Source: Pseudomonadota bacterium (lineage in GTDB: Bacteria > Pseudomonadota > Gammaproteobacteria > Burkholderiales > Chitinibacteraceae). Taken from it: DNA of 64,000 nucleotides. The first letter of the stretch is position 1; every line of letters begins with the position of its first letter. Shown one piece after another: positions 30,444-39,846 of this stretch. Under the pieces are notes generated by a model. It saw nothing but the letters and a program-made list of their open reading frames with translations, was not told the DNA's origin and did not search any database. The stretch covers positions 62,001-126,000 of the forward strand of contig JAGTRM010000006.1 of assembly GCA_018261735.1 (NCBI GenBank). Direction: 5' to 3'. Both the position numbers and the translations under genes were made by a program.

Positions 30444-32297
30444 TCACATCGTGGCTATACGGCACTCAACGCTCAAATCCAGATAATCCATGCTCAGGCG
30501 TTGGAGTTTGACCGTGGATCCGCCAGGTAATTCCGGCAACCCGCCGACACGCAGCACCAGCGGCATGCCATCGATACGGACCAGGTTTTCCTTGAGCACG
30601 GTCGCGGAAAGTTCGCGCACTTCTTCCTGCTCAAGATAACGCAAACACCAGTAGCGCTCCATCTTTTCCTGGAAATCGGCATACGCGGCATACGCGGCAT
30701 CAAACGAGCCGATAATCGAGAACAGTTCGGCATCGTTGCGCTGAAAACGCGGCTTCTGGCCGGAGATCAGCGCCAGCAGTTGCTGCTGGTTGATGAAATC
30801 CACCGCCCGGCGCAACGGGGACGACGACCAGGCATAGCACTCCACGCCCAGCCCCATGTGCGGACTGGGTTGCGTGGTCATGCGCACGCGCCCGCCGCCT
30901 TGCGCGCGGTAGATGCAGGCCACATTGGCATCGGCCAGATCCTTGCCCCACTGGCTGTTGACCAGAATCATCAATTCGGCCACCAGCTTGTCCATCGGCG
31001 AGCCGCGTTTGCGGGTAAAGATTTCCACCCTCTCCTCGCTGCCTTCGCTGCGATGGATGCGGAAACCGTAATCCACCCGGTTATTGCCATTGGCTTCGGC
31101 CTTGCCGCGCCGTGCTTCCAGCGCGCCGGCCAGATGCCAGAGGAAAGTCAGCTCGTCCTTCCACGGGTAATCCGGCGTATCGGCCTTGCCTACCGTATCC
31201 TCATTGAACAGGGATTCGAGTTCATCGTGGCGCAGGTTCGCGGCCAAGCGTACGCGCTCGACCTTCGATTCGCGGGCGAGGATATCGAAGCCCTGCGAGA
31301 CTTCCAGATACATCGACACCGCCGGCTGCGCTTCGCCCGCCTTGAGGGTGAAGGTTTCCACCACCTCATCGGGCAGCATGGTGATCTTGTCGCCCGGCAT
31401 GTAGACCGTGGACAAGCGTTCGAGAATCACCTTGTCGATATCGCTGCCCGGCGCGATGCCCAGCGTGGGCGCGGCAATATGGATGCCGACGCGCCAATTG
31501 CCGTTGGGCAGGCGCGCCAGGCTGAAGGCGTCGTCGATTTCGGTAGTGGCGGCATCGTCGATACTGAAGGCACGCACATCGGCAAGCGGCAGATCGTCCG
31601 GCGCCGGGGCGGCAGACAACGGCGCAAACCCGCTTCCTTTCGGAAAATATTCGACCAGAAAGCCTTGCAGGAAATAATCGGCGACATCGGGGATCGCCCC
31701 GGCCCGCTCCAGCAGGCGCAGGGGCGACATCTGCACGGATTCGGCCGCGGCCGACAGCGCCTTCCATTCGATGCTGTTCTTGTCCGGCCGGTGCAGCAGC
31801 ATCGGCAACTTGGCCAACAGCGCGGCAGGCAGCCTGTCTTCGAGCAACTCGGCCTGCCAGGCGGCCATCTGCTCGGCTTCGATGCGCTTGCGCTCCTGCC
31901 CGGCCAAGGCCGCTTTCAGGTTTTCTTCCGGTGCGGCCTTGTAGCGTCCGCGACCCTTGCGATAGAAGTACATCGGCGCGGCGTGCAGGCGCAGCGCCAC
32001 GGCGGCCTGCTGCGGCAGCGTGGCCTTGGCGCCGAAATATTCCGCAGCAATATCCTGGAAAGCAAACTCTTCAGAGCCGCAGCATTCCCAAAGGAAATCG
32101 ACGTCGATCTCGGCCGCGGCCGATTCGGCGGCAGCCAGGAATTCGTCCAGCCCGGTACGTTCAAAGCGCAGCAACACATTGGCAGATTTGATCTTGGCAC
32201 GCTTGCCGCGCACATCCTCGACCATCAGGCTCGCCGGCTGCTCTTCGCGCACCTCGGCAACCTTGAAACTGCCGTCTTCCTCGTAAAAAACATTCAT
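30444..32297 (-). CDS. RNB-domain (RNase II/R family) exoribonuclease
   Basis: A 617-aa 3'-5' exoribonuclease-like protein. The catalytic RNB block has FSIDDAATTEIDDAFS, with the Asp cluster that binds magnesium, and the later GVECYAWSSSPLRRAVDFINQ region. The N-terminal ~220 residues lack a clear cold-shock domain and are helical. It is shorter than RNase R (about 800 aa) and near the RNase II size, and matches the betaproteobacterial RNB proteins often placed near aroE. The C-terminal S1-like part is brief. It is divergent from the GST gene. Confidence 0.88.
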   Translation of the reverse strand: MNVFYEEDGSFKVAEVREEQPASLMVEDVRGKRAKIKSANVLLRFERTGLDEFLAAAESAAAEIDVDFLWECCGSEEFAFQDIAAEYFGAKATLPQQAAVALRLHAAPMYFYRKGRGRYKAAPEENLKAALAGQERKRIEAEQMAAWQAELLEDRLPAALLAKLPMLLHRPDKNSIEWKALSAAAESVQMSPLRLLERAGAIPDVADYFLQGFLVEYFPKGSGFAPLSAAPAPDDLPLADVRAFSIDDAATTEIDDAFSLARLPNGNWRVGIHIAAPTLGIAPGSDIDKVILERLSTVYMPGDKITMLPDEVVETFTLKAGEAQPAVSMYLEVSQGFDILARESKVERVRLAANLRHDELESLFNEDTVGKADTPDYPWKDELTFLWHLAGALEARRGKAEANGNNRVDYGFRIHRSEGSEERVEIFTRKRGSPMDKLVAELMILVNSQWGKDLADANVACIYRAQGGGRVRMTTQPSPHMGLGVECYAWSSSPLRRAVDFINQQQLLALISGQKPRFQRNDAELFSIIGSFDAAYAAYADFQEKMERYWCLRYLEQEEVRELSATVLKENLVRIDGMPLVLRVGGLPELPGGSTVKLQRLSMDYLDLSVECRIATM

Positions 32298-32484
32298 TAT
32301 TCGTCTGTCGCTGCAAAAGGGGATGAATTATAACCAAAGCCGGGACGTGATCCCGGTAAATCTTTGCCAATCAAGACGCTAACCGACCGTTCGTCGATGT
32401 TGCAACGCCACAACAGCACTGGCCGATGCAGGGCAACTCTCTTAGAATAACTGTTCGGAACAACCCTTGGCGCGTCGCCTCATC

Positions 32485-33099
32485 ATGAAACTGCTTACCT
32501 CACTCACCAGCCCTTATGGTCGCAAGATCCGTGTTGTCCTGGCCGAAAAGCATATCGACTGCGAGCGTGTCATCGTTCAGCTCGGTGATCCTGATTGCGA
32601 CCTGACCCATTTCAACCCGCTGGGCAAAATTCCAATCCTGATCCTCGACGATGGCCAAACCCTCTACGATTCGCCAGTCATCGCCGAACACCTGGATGAA
32701 GTCTCCCCAGTGGGTCGCCTGATTCCCCAGGAGCATCGCCAGGCGATCCGCGTCAAACTGAAAGAAGCCCTGGCCGATGGCATCGTCGATGCTGCGGTAC
32801 TGGTCCTGCAGGAACGTCGGCGCCCGGCGCACCAACAGTCGCCGGAATGGATCGCGCGCCAGCTGCACAAGATCGAACATGGCCTGGCTGCATTGTCCGC
32901 CGAGCTGGGCGAGCAAAAATGGTTGTTGGCCGGCCGTTACAGCCTGGCCGACATCGCCGCGGGCTGCATGCTGGGCTATCTGGATTTTCGCCTGCCGGAC
33001 ATCGACTGGCGCACGCCGCACCCCAACCTGGCAGATTTGCTCAACCGGCTGACGGCGGAAAAAACCGCCTTTGCCGACACCGCCCCGCCAGTTCAATGA
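32485..33099 (+). CDS. Glutathione S-transferase family protein
   Basis: A 204-aa two-domain GST. The thioredoxin-fold N-terminus ([20 protein letters not shown]) has the SPYGRK loop where other members carry the catalytic Ser or Cys. It has cis-Pro in GKIPILIL and ESxA-like [11 protein letters not shown]. The C-terminal helical domain follows ([14 protein letters not shown]). It is similar to E. coli YibF, whose substrate is unknown. The ATG at 32485 is chosen over one at 32467. Its stop overlaps the msrB start (ATGA), so the two are translationally coupled, which hints at an oxidative-stress role. Confidence 0.9.
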   Translation: MKLLTSLTSPYGRKIRVVLAEKHIDCERVIVQLGDPDCDLTHFNPLGKIPILILDDGQTLYDSPVIAEHLDEVSPVGRLIPQEHRQAIRVKLKEALADGIVDAAVLVLQERRRPAHQQSPEWIARQLHKIEHGLAALSAELGEQKWLLAGRYSLADIAAGCMLGYLDFRLPDIDWRTPHPNLADLLNRLTAEKTAFADTAPPVQ

Positions 33100-33497
33100 G
33101 CGAAAAAATCCGCAAGAGCCTGGACGAGTGGCGCGCCGAGCTGACACCGGAGCAATATCGCGTGACCCGCGAAGCCGGAACCGAGCGCCCGTTTTCCGGC
33201 GCCTATTACCGGCTGGAAGCGGATGGGCATTATCACTGCGTCTGTTGCGGAGCATTGCTGTTTCGTTCCGGCACCAAGTTCGATGCCGGTTGCGGCTGGC
33301 CCAGCTTCTGGGAAGAAGCCGTTCCCGGCGCAACGCGGCGCATCGTCGACACCAGCCACGGCATGATCCGCACCGAGGTGCGCTGCGCAAGCTGCGATGC
33401 CCATCTGGGCCACGTTTTCCCGGACGGCCCGGAACCGAGCGGCGAGCGTTTTTGCATCAATTCGGTCGCGCTCGATTTCAAGGCAAAATCCTCGTAA
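33096..33497 (+). CDS. msrB: Peptide-methionine (R)-S-oxide reductase
   Basis: A 133-aa enzyme that repairs methionine-R-sulfoxide. Two zinc-binding CxxC pairs (CVCCG and CASCD) frame the fold. The core has CGWPSFW and [10 protein letters not shown], and the catalytic Cys is in RFCINSVAL. No signal peptide, so it is cytoplasmic. It overlaps the GST gene by 4 bp (ATGA) and converges on the diguanylate cyclase gene with no gap. Confidence 0.96.
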   Translation: MSEKIRKSLDEWRAELTPEQYRVTREAGTERPFSGAYYRLEADGHYHCVCCGALLFRSGTKFDAGCGWPSFWEEAVPGATRRIVDTSHGMIRTEVRCASCDAHLGHVFPDGPEPSGERFCINSVALDFKAKSS

Positions 33498-35639
33498 TCA
33501 GGCTTTCTCTTCCTTCTTCATGCTGGCCTTGGCTTCGTACATGCGGGCATCAGCCTGCTTGATGCATCCATCCAAAGACTCTCCGACACTGCCGCGCATG
33601 CAATAGCCGATCGCGGCGCTGGGGCGGATAGACATCGTTCCGCCCAACTCCTGCCGGGCCGCTTCACAACGCTTCATCAGGGATTCAATCGCCGGAATAA
33701 CCTGGTCTTCCTGTGTGCGATTCAGAATGATAAGGAATTCATCACCGCCGATCCGGAAGACGTTCCCTTCCGGGAAAGTGGCTCGCAGAAAGGCGGCGAA
33801 GAGAACCAGCAGCGCATCGCCGGCTGCGTGCCCATGCGCATCATTCACCGGCTTCAAGTTGTTGAGATCGGCGACCAGAATGGCCTGGGGAAAGGCCCCG
33901 TATTGCATGGCAGCCTGGGTATGGGCGAAATAATTGCGGTTATGGAAGCCGGTCAGGGCATCCATATAAAGCAGATGCTCCCGCTCCTTCAAGATTTGGG
34001 TCTGGGCCTTTTGATTGGCCAGTGAGTGGATAATTTTGATAGTCACCGCCATGATCACGGCAAGGATCGCAACCAGCCCCGCCACCACCCAGGTCAGGCG
34101 CCTGTTTTGTTCATTCGGCAGGGTCGGCACGCTCTGGATGCCGGCGTATTTCACTTCCTCGAAATTGATCAGGGTCAGCGCCTTGTCCATGATCGCGGCA
34201 AGCTCGGGCTGGCTGCGATTGACCCCCAGATAGACAAAGGAATCCTTGGAGGTGTTTCCGCGTTTGACCAGATCGGTATATCCCGACCCGTTGATATAGA
34301 ACTCGGCGACCGTGGGATTTTCGATCAGGTAATCGACATCGCCACTGCGCAACAGCCGGAGCGACTGCATGATGTCAGTGGTCTTTACGATGCGGGGGTC
34401 TTTCAGGTTTTTGCGCAGATACTCCTCGTGCCAGAAGCCCTCAATTACGGCGACGCGCTTTTTTTCCAGTTCGTAGACATCATGAACCGGCGGGCTGCTT
34501 TTAAGGCCGACGATGATGTCCCGCTCCGTGCTGATCGGGCGCGGGTAAAGGAAATAGCGCAGCCTATCCTCGGTTTTTGCGATATTCAGCACATCGATCG
34601 AACCGGTACGCGCCTTTTCGTACATCTCCGAGAACGGGCCGTGAACCACGGTGAAATGAATTCCGGTGATCGTGGAAATGTTGTTCAGCACCTCACCGGC
34701 GATGCCCCTATATTGCCCGTCCTGATAGTGATCGAAGGGCAGGTAGTCATCGGCCACGCCCACGACAGCGGTACCTTTTTGCTCCAGCCAGTTCAGTTCG
34801 GCATCGCTCAGGCGCAAGATTTTACGGTTGTAGAGCAATGCAGCATCGCGCGCCAAGACGTGGATCGACGCCTGGCGCTGCTGGATATAGCGATCGATGA
34901 TACGGCCAAGCAGCGCTTGCTCCTTGCCAACGGCAAAGGTCATGTCCGAGGTGATTGTCGGCAACTCGGCAATCAGCGCCAGGCTGGGATAGTTGAACAG
35001 AAGCTCGTGCTCGACCCCGCCTCCCGACGTGACAAACCCGTCCGCCTCTCCGGAAAGCAGTGCCTTCAGGCCCTGCTCCTGACCGGAAAATTCCAGTGGC
35101 TGAAAATGAATATTGGAATATTCCTGCGGAATACGCTGCCTGACAAAATCATTGGCGATAAAACCCACCCGCTTGCCATCAAGATCGCCGAGTGTCTGGA
35201 CTGATGAATCTTTGCGCGCAAAGGCTACGTAGGGATAGCGCCAGACCGGGGCGCTGAAGTGCATGATCTGTTCACGCTCGGGGGTAGGGTTGGCCCCGTA
35301 GAGAATATCGATCTCGTGATCGACAAAACGGTTGTAGGCCTCATTCCAGCCGGAAACATCGGCAAGCGACAGCCGCAACCCCAGATGCTTGCGCATATCC
35401 GCAAGCAGGGCGGGCAGCAGGCCCGTCTTGGCGCCTCGGAAATCGAAGCAATCCATCCCGGTATAGGGATCAAAACCCACCGTAAAGGTTTGTTCCCGGT
35501 GGGCAGAAACCCATGCCTGCTCTTCGGGACTCAGCTTCACGCCGGAATCTGCAGCCGGCGTCAGCGCCGTAACCAATCCCAGCGCAGCGCCAAGCAACCA
35601 TCGTTTCAACAGGGGCAATCCCACCGGCACCGTTATCAT
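33498..35639 (-). CDS. Diguanylate cyclase with two periplasmic SBP_bac_3 sensor domains
   Basis: A 713-aa membrane sensor. A signal/anchor segment at the start (LPLLKRWLLGAALGL) leads into two tandem family-3 solute-binding (PBPb) domains, about residues 40-270 and 280-510. A TM helix follows (RLTWVVAGLVAILAVIMAVT, of which VVAGLVAILAV is the core). The GGDEF domain has an intact RIGGDEFLIIL, so c-di-GMP synthesis is expected. The usual inhibitory RxxD site just ahead of GGDEF is not visible (sequence there is FPEGNVF). The start at 35639 is preferred over 35699. Amino-acid-like ligands are plausible. Confidence 0.9.
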   Translation of the reverse strand: MITVPVGLPLLKRWLLGAALGLVTALTPAADSGVKLSPEEQAWVSAHREQTFTVGFDPYTGMDCFDFRGAKTGLLPALLADMRKHLGLRLSLADVSGWNEAYNRFVDHEIDILYGANPTPEREQIMHFSAPVWRYPYVAFARKDSSVQTLGDLDGKRVGFIANDFVRQRIPQEYSNIHFQPLEFSGQEQGLKALLSGEADGFVTSGGGVEHELLFNYPSLALIAELPTITSDMTFAVGKEQALLGRIIDRYIQQRQASIHVLARDAALLYNRKILRLSDAELNWLEQKGTAVVGVADDYLPFDHYQDGQYRGIAGEVLNNISTITGIHFTVVHGPFSEMYEKARTGSIDVLNIAKTEDRLRYFLYPRPISTERDIIVGLKSSPPVHDVYELEKKRVAVIEGFWHEEYLRKNLKDPRIVKTTDIMQSLRLLRSGDVDYLIENPTVAEFYINGSGYTDLVKRGNTSKDSFVYLGVNRSQPELAAIMDKALTLINFEEVKYAGIQSVPTLPNEQNRRLTWVVAGLVAILAVIMAVTIKIIHSLANQKAQTQILKEREHLLYMDALTGFHNRNYFAHTQAAMQYGAFPQAILVADLNNLKPVNDAHGHAAGDALLVLFAAFLRATFPEGNVFRIGGDEFLIILNRTQEDQVIPAIESLMKRCEAARQELGGTMSIRPSAAIGYCMRGSVGESLDGCIKQADARMYEAKASMKKEEKA

Positions 35640-35765
35640 GGAGAGCCTTTCGCCCAACACGGTTTCAAATCCAACTGGCGCCAGACTGTGCCGTGACAAA
35701 AGGCCCCCAGCAAGCGTCGTGCGGCTATTTCACCACAGCGACCAAGGGCGGTCCATCCGGGACGT

Positions 35766-36725
35766 CTACCGGGGCATCGGCTCGGCCGATTGCGATGCCA
35801 CCGGCACATGATCATCGTCAGGAAAGCCCCCTGCCGGATCGACGTGCACCATGACATTCAGCACCTTATGCTGCAGCATCACCCTTCGCCGTGCATCCAC
35901 GCCGATATCATGCCCTGTCACCACATTGATTTTCGGATCGACCTCGATATGCACATCGACCACTGCGAAATCGCCCATCTTGCGGGTGCACACCTCATGC
36001 ACGCCCTGAACGCCCGGGGTGGCCAGTACGGTGGCACGAATTTCTTCGACCTCGGCTTCCGGCAGGGCCCGATCGGTCAGGTCATGAAATGCCGCCCGGG
36101 AGAATTCCCAGCCCATTTTGCCCACCATCAACCCGACCAACAGACCTGCCACCGGATCAAGCAACGGATACCCAAGCAAATTGCCGCCGATGCCTGCGGC
36201 CACGACCAAGGACGACAACGCATCCGAGCGCGCATGCCAGGCATTGGCGATCAGCATGCTGGAACCGATCTTGCGGGCGATGGCCAGCATGTAGCGGAAC
36301 AAGCCTTCCTTGGCAGCCAGCGAGGCCAGTGCCACCCACAGCGCCAGCGTGCCCACTTTGCCAACCCCAACCGGGGCATGGAATTTCTGCACGGCCGACC
36401 AGGCCATGAATACGCCGACCACCAGCAGCAACACGCCCAAAACCAGCGAAGCAGCATTCTCGTAGCGGGCATGGCCGTAATGGTGATCCTCGTCCGCGCC
36501 CTGCCGGCTGTGCTGGGCCGCGAACAGCACCACAAAATCGGCCACCAGATCAGACAAGGTATGGATCGCATCGGCGACCAGGCCGAACGAACCACTCAGC
36601 AACCCGGCGATCATTTGTCCGGCGGACAGCACCACATTCACCCCGACGCTCACCCAGGTGCTTTTCATGGCCTCTGAGTGGCGCTCACTGTAATTTTCCA
36701 GGGGGGCGATGGAAGTTTCTGACAT
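35766..36725 (-). CDS. CDF (cation diffusion facilitator) metal exporter
   Basis: A 319-aa inner-membrane metal:proton antiporter. TM2 carries HTLSD and TM5 carries HARSD, the two HxxxD metal sites that in CDF proteins favour zinc (FieF-type proteins have Asp in the first site). A His-rich loop (DEDHHYGHARYE) and a cytoplasmic ferredoxin-like C-terminal domain (VHEVCTRKMGDFAVVDVHIEV) follow. The start at 36725 has GGAG ahead. It is divergent from the DUF1841 gene. No metal regulator is adjacent. Confidence 0.92.
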   Translation of the reverse strand: MSETSIAPLENYSERHSEAMKSTWVSVGVNVVLSAGQMIAGLLSGSFGLVADAIHTLSDLVADFVVLFAAQHSRQGADEDHHYGHARYENAASLVLGVLLLVVGVFMAWSAVQKFHAPVGVGKVGTLALWVALASLAAKEGLFRYMLAIARKIGSSMLIANAWHARSDALSSLVVAAGIGGNLLGYPLLDPVAGLLVGLMVGKMGWEFSRAAFHDLTDRALPEAEVEEIRATVLATPGVQGVHEVCTRKMGDFAVVDVHIEVDPKINVVTGHDIGVDARRRVMLQHKVLNVMVHVDPAGGFPDDDHVPVASQSAEPMPR

Positions 36726-36823
36726 TGGGCACTCCAAGATTGCAGGGTTATTTATCAGGTGCGATATGATGCCGCATAAGATGCCGTTCTGGCATTGACA
36801 CAAAGCACACACCGGAGACCGCC

Positions 36824-37261
36824 ATGCTCTTCAACCCCAGCCGCGATGAAGCTCGGCGTTTTTTCATTAGCGTCTGGCGCAAAAGAAACGCGGGGCAGCC
36901 GCTTGCCGATATCGAGCGCATGACGCTCGCGATCCTGCTCGATCACCCCGAGTACCACCGCTATCTGAACGAGGATCAGGTCGACCATGACTGGCGCCCG
37001 GAACATGGCGAAACCAATCCGTTCCTGCACATCGGCATGCATCTGGCCATCGAAGAGCAGCTCTCCATCGACCAGCCCCAAGGCATACGCGCGCTTTATC
37101 AGACGCTATGCGAGCAGCACGGCGACGAGCATACCGCCAAACACGAGATGCTGGATGGTCTGGCCGAGATGATCTGGCAGGCGCAGCGCAACCATGCCGC
37201 GCCAGACCCTCAGGTTTACCTGGAAATTCTGCGAAAAAAAACCGGAAAACCCAGCGACTGA
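36824..37261 (+). CDS. DUF1841 family protein
   Basis: A 145-aa cytoplasmic protein of the DUF1841 family, recognisable from its start (FNPSRDEARRFFISVW) and NPFLHIGMHLAIEEQ in the middle. Function unknown. It is common in beta- and gammaproteobacteria. It has its own promoter region facing the CDF gene and converges on the yqjK-like gene 15 bp away. Confidence 0.85.
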   Translation: MLFNPSRDEARRFFISVWRKRNAGQPLADIERMTLAILLDHPEYHRYLNEDQVDHDWRPEHGETNPFLHIGMHLAIEEQLSIDQPQGIRALYQTLCEQHGDEHTAKHEMLDGLAEMIWQAQRNHAAPDPQVYLEILRKKTGKPSD

Positions 37262-37276
37262 ACTCGTAACAAGGTT

Positions 37277-37555
37277 TCAGTGCGGTTGGCGCGAGAAAAG
37301 CAGCATGAACTTGCTGACAGCCAGGCCAATGGCCAGCCACCTGCGCCAGCGATTGGGCAAGAGGACAGCCGCCAGCAATGGAATTCTGGCCATCCACGCC
37401 GAGCCGCATGCCGATCCGCCAGAGGCCGTCGCATCAGGGGCCTTCAGAAACGAAGCAAACCCCTGCACTTCACGGGTCAGCGCCTGACGATATTGCTCCG
37501 ATTGCAAACGAAGCAATTCCTTGCGCAATTCGCGATTCAACACTCGCCGGTTCAT
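37277..37555 (-). CDS. YqjK-like small membrane protein
   Basis: A 92-aa protein with a basic, Gln/Leu-rich N-terminal helix (NRELRKELLRLQSEQYRQ) and one hydrophobic stretch near the C-terminus (WLAIGLAVSKFMLLF). It is third in the order DUF883, holin-like, YqjK, the same as E. coli yqjD-yqjE-yqjK, and overlaps the previous gene by 4 bp. It is probably an inner-membrane protein of unknown, stress-linked role. Confidence 0.65.
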   Translation of the reverse strand: MNRRVLNRELRKELLRLQSEQYRQALTREVQGFASFLKAPDATASGGSACGSAWMARIPLLAAVLLPNRWRRWLAIGLAVSKFMLLFSRQPH

Positions 37556-37938
37556 GGTGTCTCCCCGCTATTGCCCAGCAACGCGGCCTGATCACGCTTG
37601 AATTCTTCGACCGTCACAGCAAAAGGGCTCGGCGATGTTCGTATGCGCCGTCTCAGGCAATGAAAACAGGCGTACGAAAGCAGGCTGTACAAGGCCGTCA
37701 GGCCAACAGCCACTGCCACCCGTTGCGTATCCCAGAACACGATCAGCAACAGCAAGGACGCCAGCAGCAAAGCCAGTCCCGCGAACAGGAAAGCCGCCAC
37801 CAGCCAGATCAGATTTCTGGTTTGGCGCTCCAGCTCTTCCTGCAACTCGATACCGAACAGTTCCAGCCGATTGCTGCCGAGTCCCGCCGTTGTTACGGCA
37901 ATGCGACGAACACCGTCAAGAATTGCGCGCAAACTCAT
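37552..37938 (-). CDS. YqjE-like membrane protein (Phage_holin_3_6 family)
   Basis: A 128-aa protein with two TM segments (about residues 43-67 and 73-92), a cytoplasmic N-terminal helix with ELFGIELQEELERQ, and a polar tail. It belongs to the family named Phage_holin_3_6, but in this chromosomal setting it is the YqjE homologue, not a lysis protein. It follows the DUF883 gene by 1 bp and overlaps the YqjK gene by 4 bp, a tight three-gene operon. Confidence 0.8.
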   Translation of the reverse strand: MSLRAILDGVRRIAVTTAGLGSNRLELFGIELQEELERQTRNLIWLVAAFLFAGLALLLASLLLLIVFWDTQRVAVAVGLTALYSLLSYACFHCLRRRIRTSPSPFAVTVEEFKRDQAALLGNSGETP

Positions 37939-37939
37939 C

Positions 37940-38236
37940 TCAGCGCCGCGAGATCAGCATGCCGATCAACACGCCGACGGCTGCAGCCACACCTACGGCT
38001 TGCCACGGATGTTCATGGACATAACTGTCGGTCGCCTGAGCGGCCTGTTTGGCCTTTTCCACGGCGGTGCGTTCGGCCGACATCAGTTTTTCCTTGGCGT
38101 CGCGCAGGCCGGCTGCCACTCGCGCATACAGCGCATCAGCTTCTTTGCCGACGGCCAGATTGGCTTCACTCAGTAGTTTGTCGGTTTCTTGCAAGATGGC
38201 TTGGGATTGGTCCAGCAAATTGGATGAATCAGACAT
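37940..38236 (-). CDS. DUF883 (YqjD/ElaB family) protein
   Basis: A 98-aa tail-anchored inner-membrane protein. It has a long amphipathic helix, the VHEHPWQAVGVAAAVGVLIG C-terminal segment typical of YqjD/ElaB, and a final SRR. E. coli relatives bind ribosomes at the membrane in stationary phase. AAGGAGAG lies ahead of the ATG. It is first of the yqjDEK-like operon. Confidence 0.88.
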   Translation of the reverse strand: MSDSSNLLDQSQAILQETDKLLSEANLAVGKEADALYARVAAGLRDAKEKLMSAERTAVEKAKQAAQATDSYVHEHPWQAVGVAAAVGVLIGMLISRR

Positions 38237-38385
38237 GACAATCTCTCCTTTTCAAAATCATCAAACACTCGAAATGTCTTTATAGTCACGGATAGAACCA
38301 AATGCGCGGTCAAACCAAAAACCAGCCCAGCCAATGGCAAATTCCAACAGAAGCCGCACTGGTCTCAGGTTCGGTTGACGCCAGT

Positions 38386-39837
38386 TCATGGCATGCCTCT
38401 GGCTTTTCCGTCCTTGCCATTTATTGCTTCAAGTTCACGCAACCTGGCCTCGATCGAAGACAGCAAGTAAAAATCGCCGCCGGGCTGCGTCAGTGCCAGC
38501 CGGAATTGTTCCATAGCCGGACCATACTCCTGTACGCGCACGTAGTACTCGCCCTGCGCCTTGTGCGCCTGCATCGTCTGCCCCTGCCGGGTATAGATTT
38601 TGGCAGCGCGCTGGTAAAAATTGGCGTCGCCCGGGTAAAGCGTCTGGTTGTCGGCAATTTCAGCCAGCGCCTTGTCATATTGCCCGGCCGCCGTCTGGGC
38701 ATCGATCAAGCCGTAGACCAGTGCCCGGCTGGCCGGGTAAAAATCGGCCGCTTTCTGAAAAATTCCCACGGCCTCGGCGCTGCGCCCCTGCGCCAAGCGG
38801 ATGCTGCCCGCCAGGAATTCCAGCGCCGGGTGTCCGGCCTTGCCCAAAGCGCTCTTTGCCTGCTGCAATGCCTGCCAGGCACCGTCATGGTTACCAGCCA
38901 GATACAGTGCGTTGGCCAGACCGTAGCGGTGAGCCGCTTCATTGGCATAGCGCTTTTCCGCCAAAGTTTTTCTATAAAAATCAACAGCATCCCCGGGTTT
39001 CATCTGCAAGCCCCGCACTTTTTCCCGCACGAACAGGAAATCCGCCGAATCCGGCGTCTGGCGATAGGGCAAACCGCTCAAGCGCCCCTGCGCATCGGCA
39101 ATGCGCTTGAAGGTCACCGGGTGGGTTCGCAAAAATTCCGGCGCGTTGGCCTCTTCCAGCCGGTTGTGTTTTTGCAACCGTTCAAAAAAGGTCGGCATAG
39201 CGGCCGGATCGAACCCGGCACGCGTCAACGTCTGCATGCCGATGCGGTCGGCTTCCTGCTCGAATGCATAGGTAAAATCGAGCTGCTTCTGGATGTTGTA
39301 TCCCGCACCGGCGCTGATGGCGGCCGCCACTCCGTCGGCACTGCCGGCATGCGCGGCCAGGATGGCCACCCCCAACGACGCCAGCGAGATCAGCGGGTTG
39401 AGCCGCGTGCCGTCGATCAGGCGCGCCAGATGGTGCTGCGAAACGTGCGCGATTTCGTGCCCCAGCACACTGGCCAGTTCCGATTCATGCTGCGCCATCA
39501 CGATCAGGCCGGTATGCACCCCGATGTAACCGCCCGGAATGGCAAACGCATTGACACTGGAATCGAGCACCGGGAAAAAGGTGAAGCGGCTGTCGCTCGC
39601 GCCGGAAGCCTCCACCAGCCGCGCGCCCAGCCGGTTAAGGTAAGCAACCACTTCCGGGTCGTCGGCCAGTTCGCCGCTGCGGCGGATTTCGCGCATCGCG
39701 CCTTCGCCGATTTCGCGTTCCTGCGTTGGCGTCAGGCTCTCCTGCGACGTATCCCCACCCAAGTTGGGCAGGTTATCAGCCCAGCTCAGCTGCATGGCAA
39801 AAGCCAGGGCCAGCAGGGTGGTGGAAACTTTACGCAT
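38386..39837 (-). CDS. M48-family metalloprotease with TPR tail (BepA-like)
   Basis: A 483-aa periplasmic zinc protease/chaperone. Signal peptide to about residue 20 (LAFAMQLSWA). The zinc motif HEIAH is at 127-131, with the third ligand region FEQEADRIGMQT. A C-terminal TPR region of repeated A/Y-rich helices runs from about 290 to 470. The layout matches BepA (YfgC), which handles outer-membrane protein assembly and LptD maturation. The yqaA start is not in the same transcript by overlap: yqaA's stop is 9 bp upstream of this start, so co-transcription is likely. Confidence 0.9.
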   Translation of the reverse strand: MRKVSTTLLALAFAMQLSWADNLPNLGGDTSQESLTPTQEREIGEGAMREIRRSGELADDPEVVAYLNRLGARLVEASGASDSRFTFFPVLDSSVNAFAIPGGYIGVHTGLIVMAQHESELASVLGHEIAHVSQHHLARLIDGTRLNPLISLASLGVAILAAHAGSADGVAAAISAGAGYNIQKQLDFTYAFEQEADRIGMQTLTRAGFDPAAMPTFFERLQKHNRLEEANAPEFLRTHPVTFKRIADAQGRLSGLPYRQTPDSADFLFVREKVRGLQMKPGDAVDFYRKTLAEKRYANEAAHRYGLANALYLAGNHDGAWQALQQAKSALGKAGHPALEFLAGSIRLAQGRSAEAVGIFQKAADFYPASRALVYGLIDAQTAAGQYDKALAEIADNQTLYPGDANFYQRAAKIYTRQGQTMQAHKAQGEYYVRVQEYGPAMEQFRLALTQPGGDFYLLSSIEARLRELEAINGKDGKARGMP

Positions 39838-39846
39838 CGCGTCCTC

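Noticed and set aside
30780..32333. A 517-codon open frame antisense to the RNB nuclease
   Set aside because: Same shadow effect. The RNB catalytic motifs on the minus strand are clear, and this frame shows none.
37552..37938. A phage holin, suggesting a prophage remnant
   Set aside because: The family name is misleading. The gene lies in the yqjD-yqjE-yqjK order with no lysin, integrase or other phage genes around.
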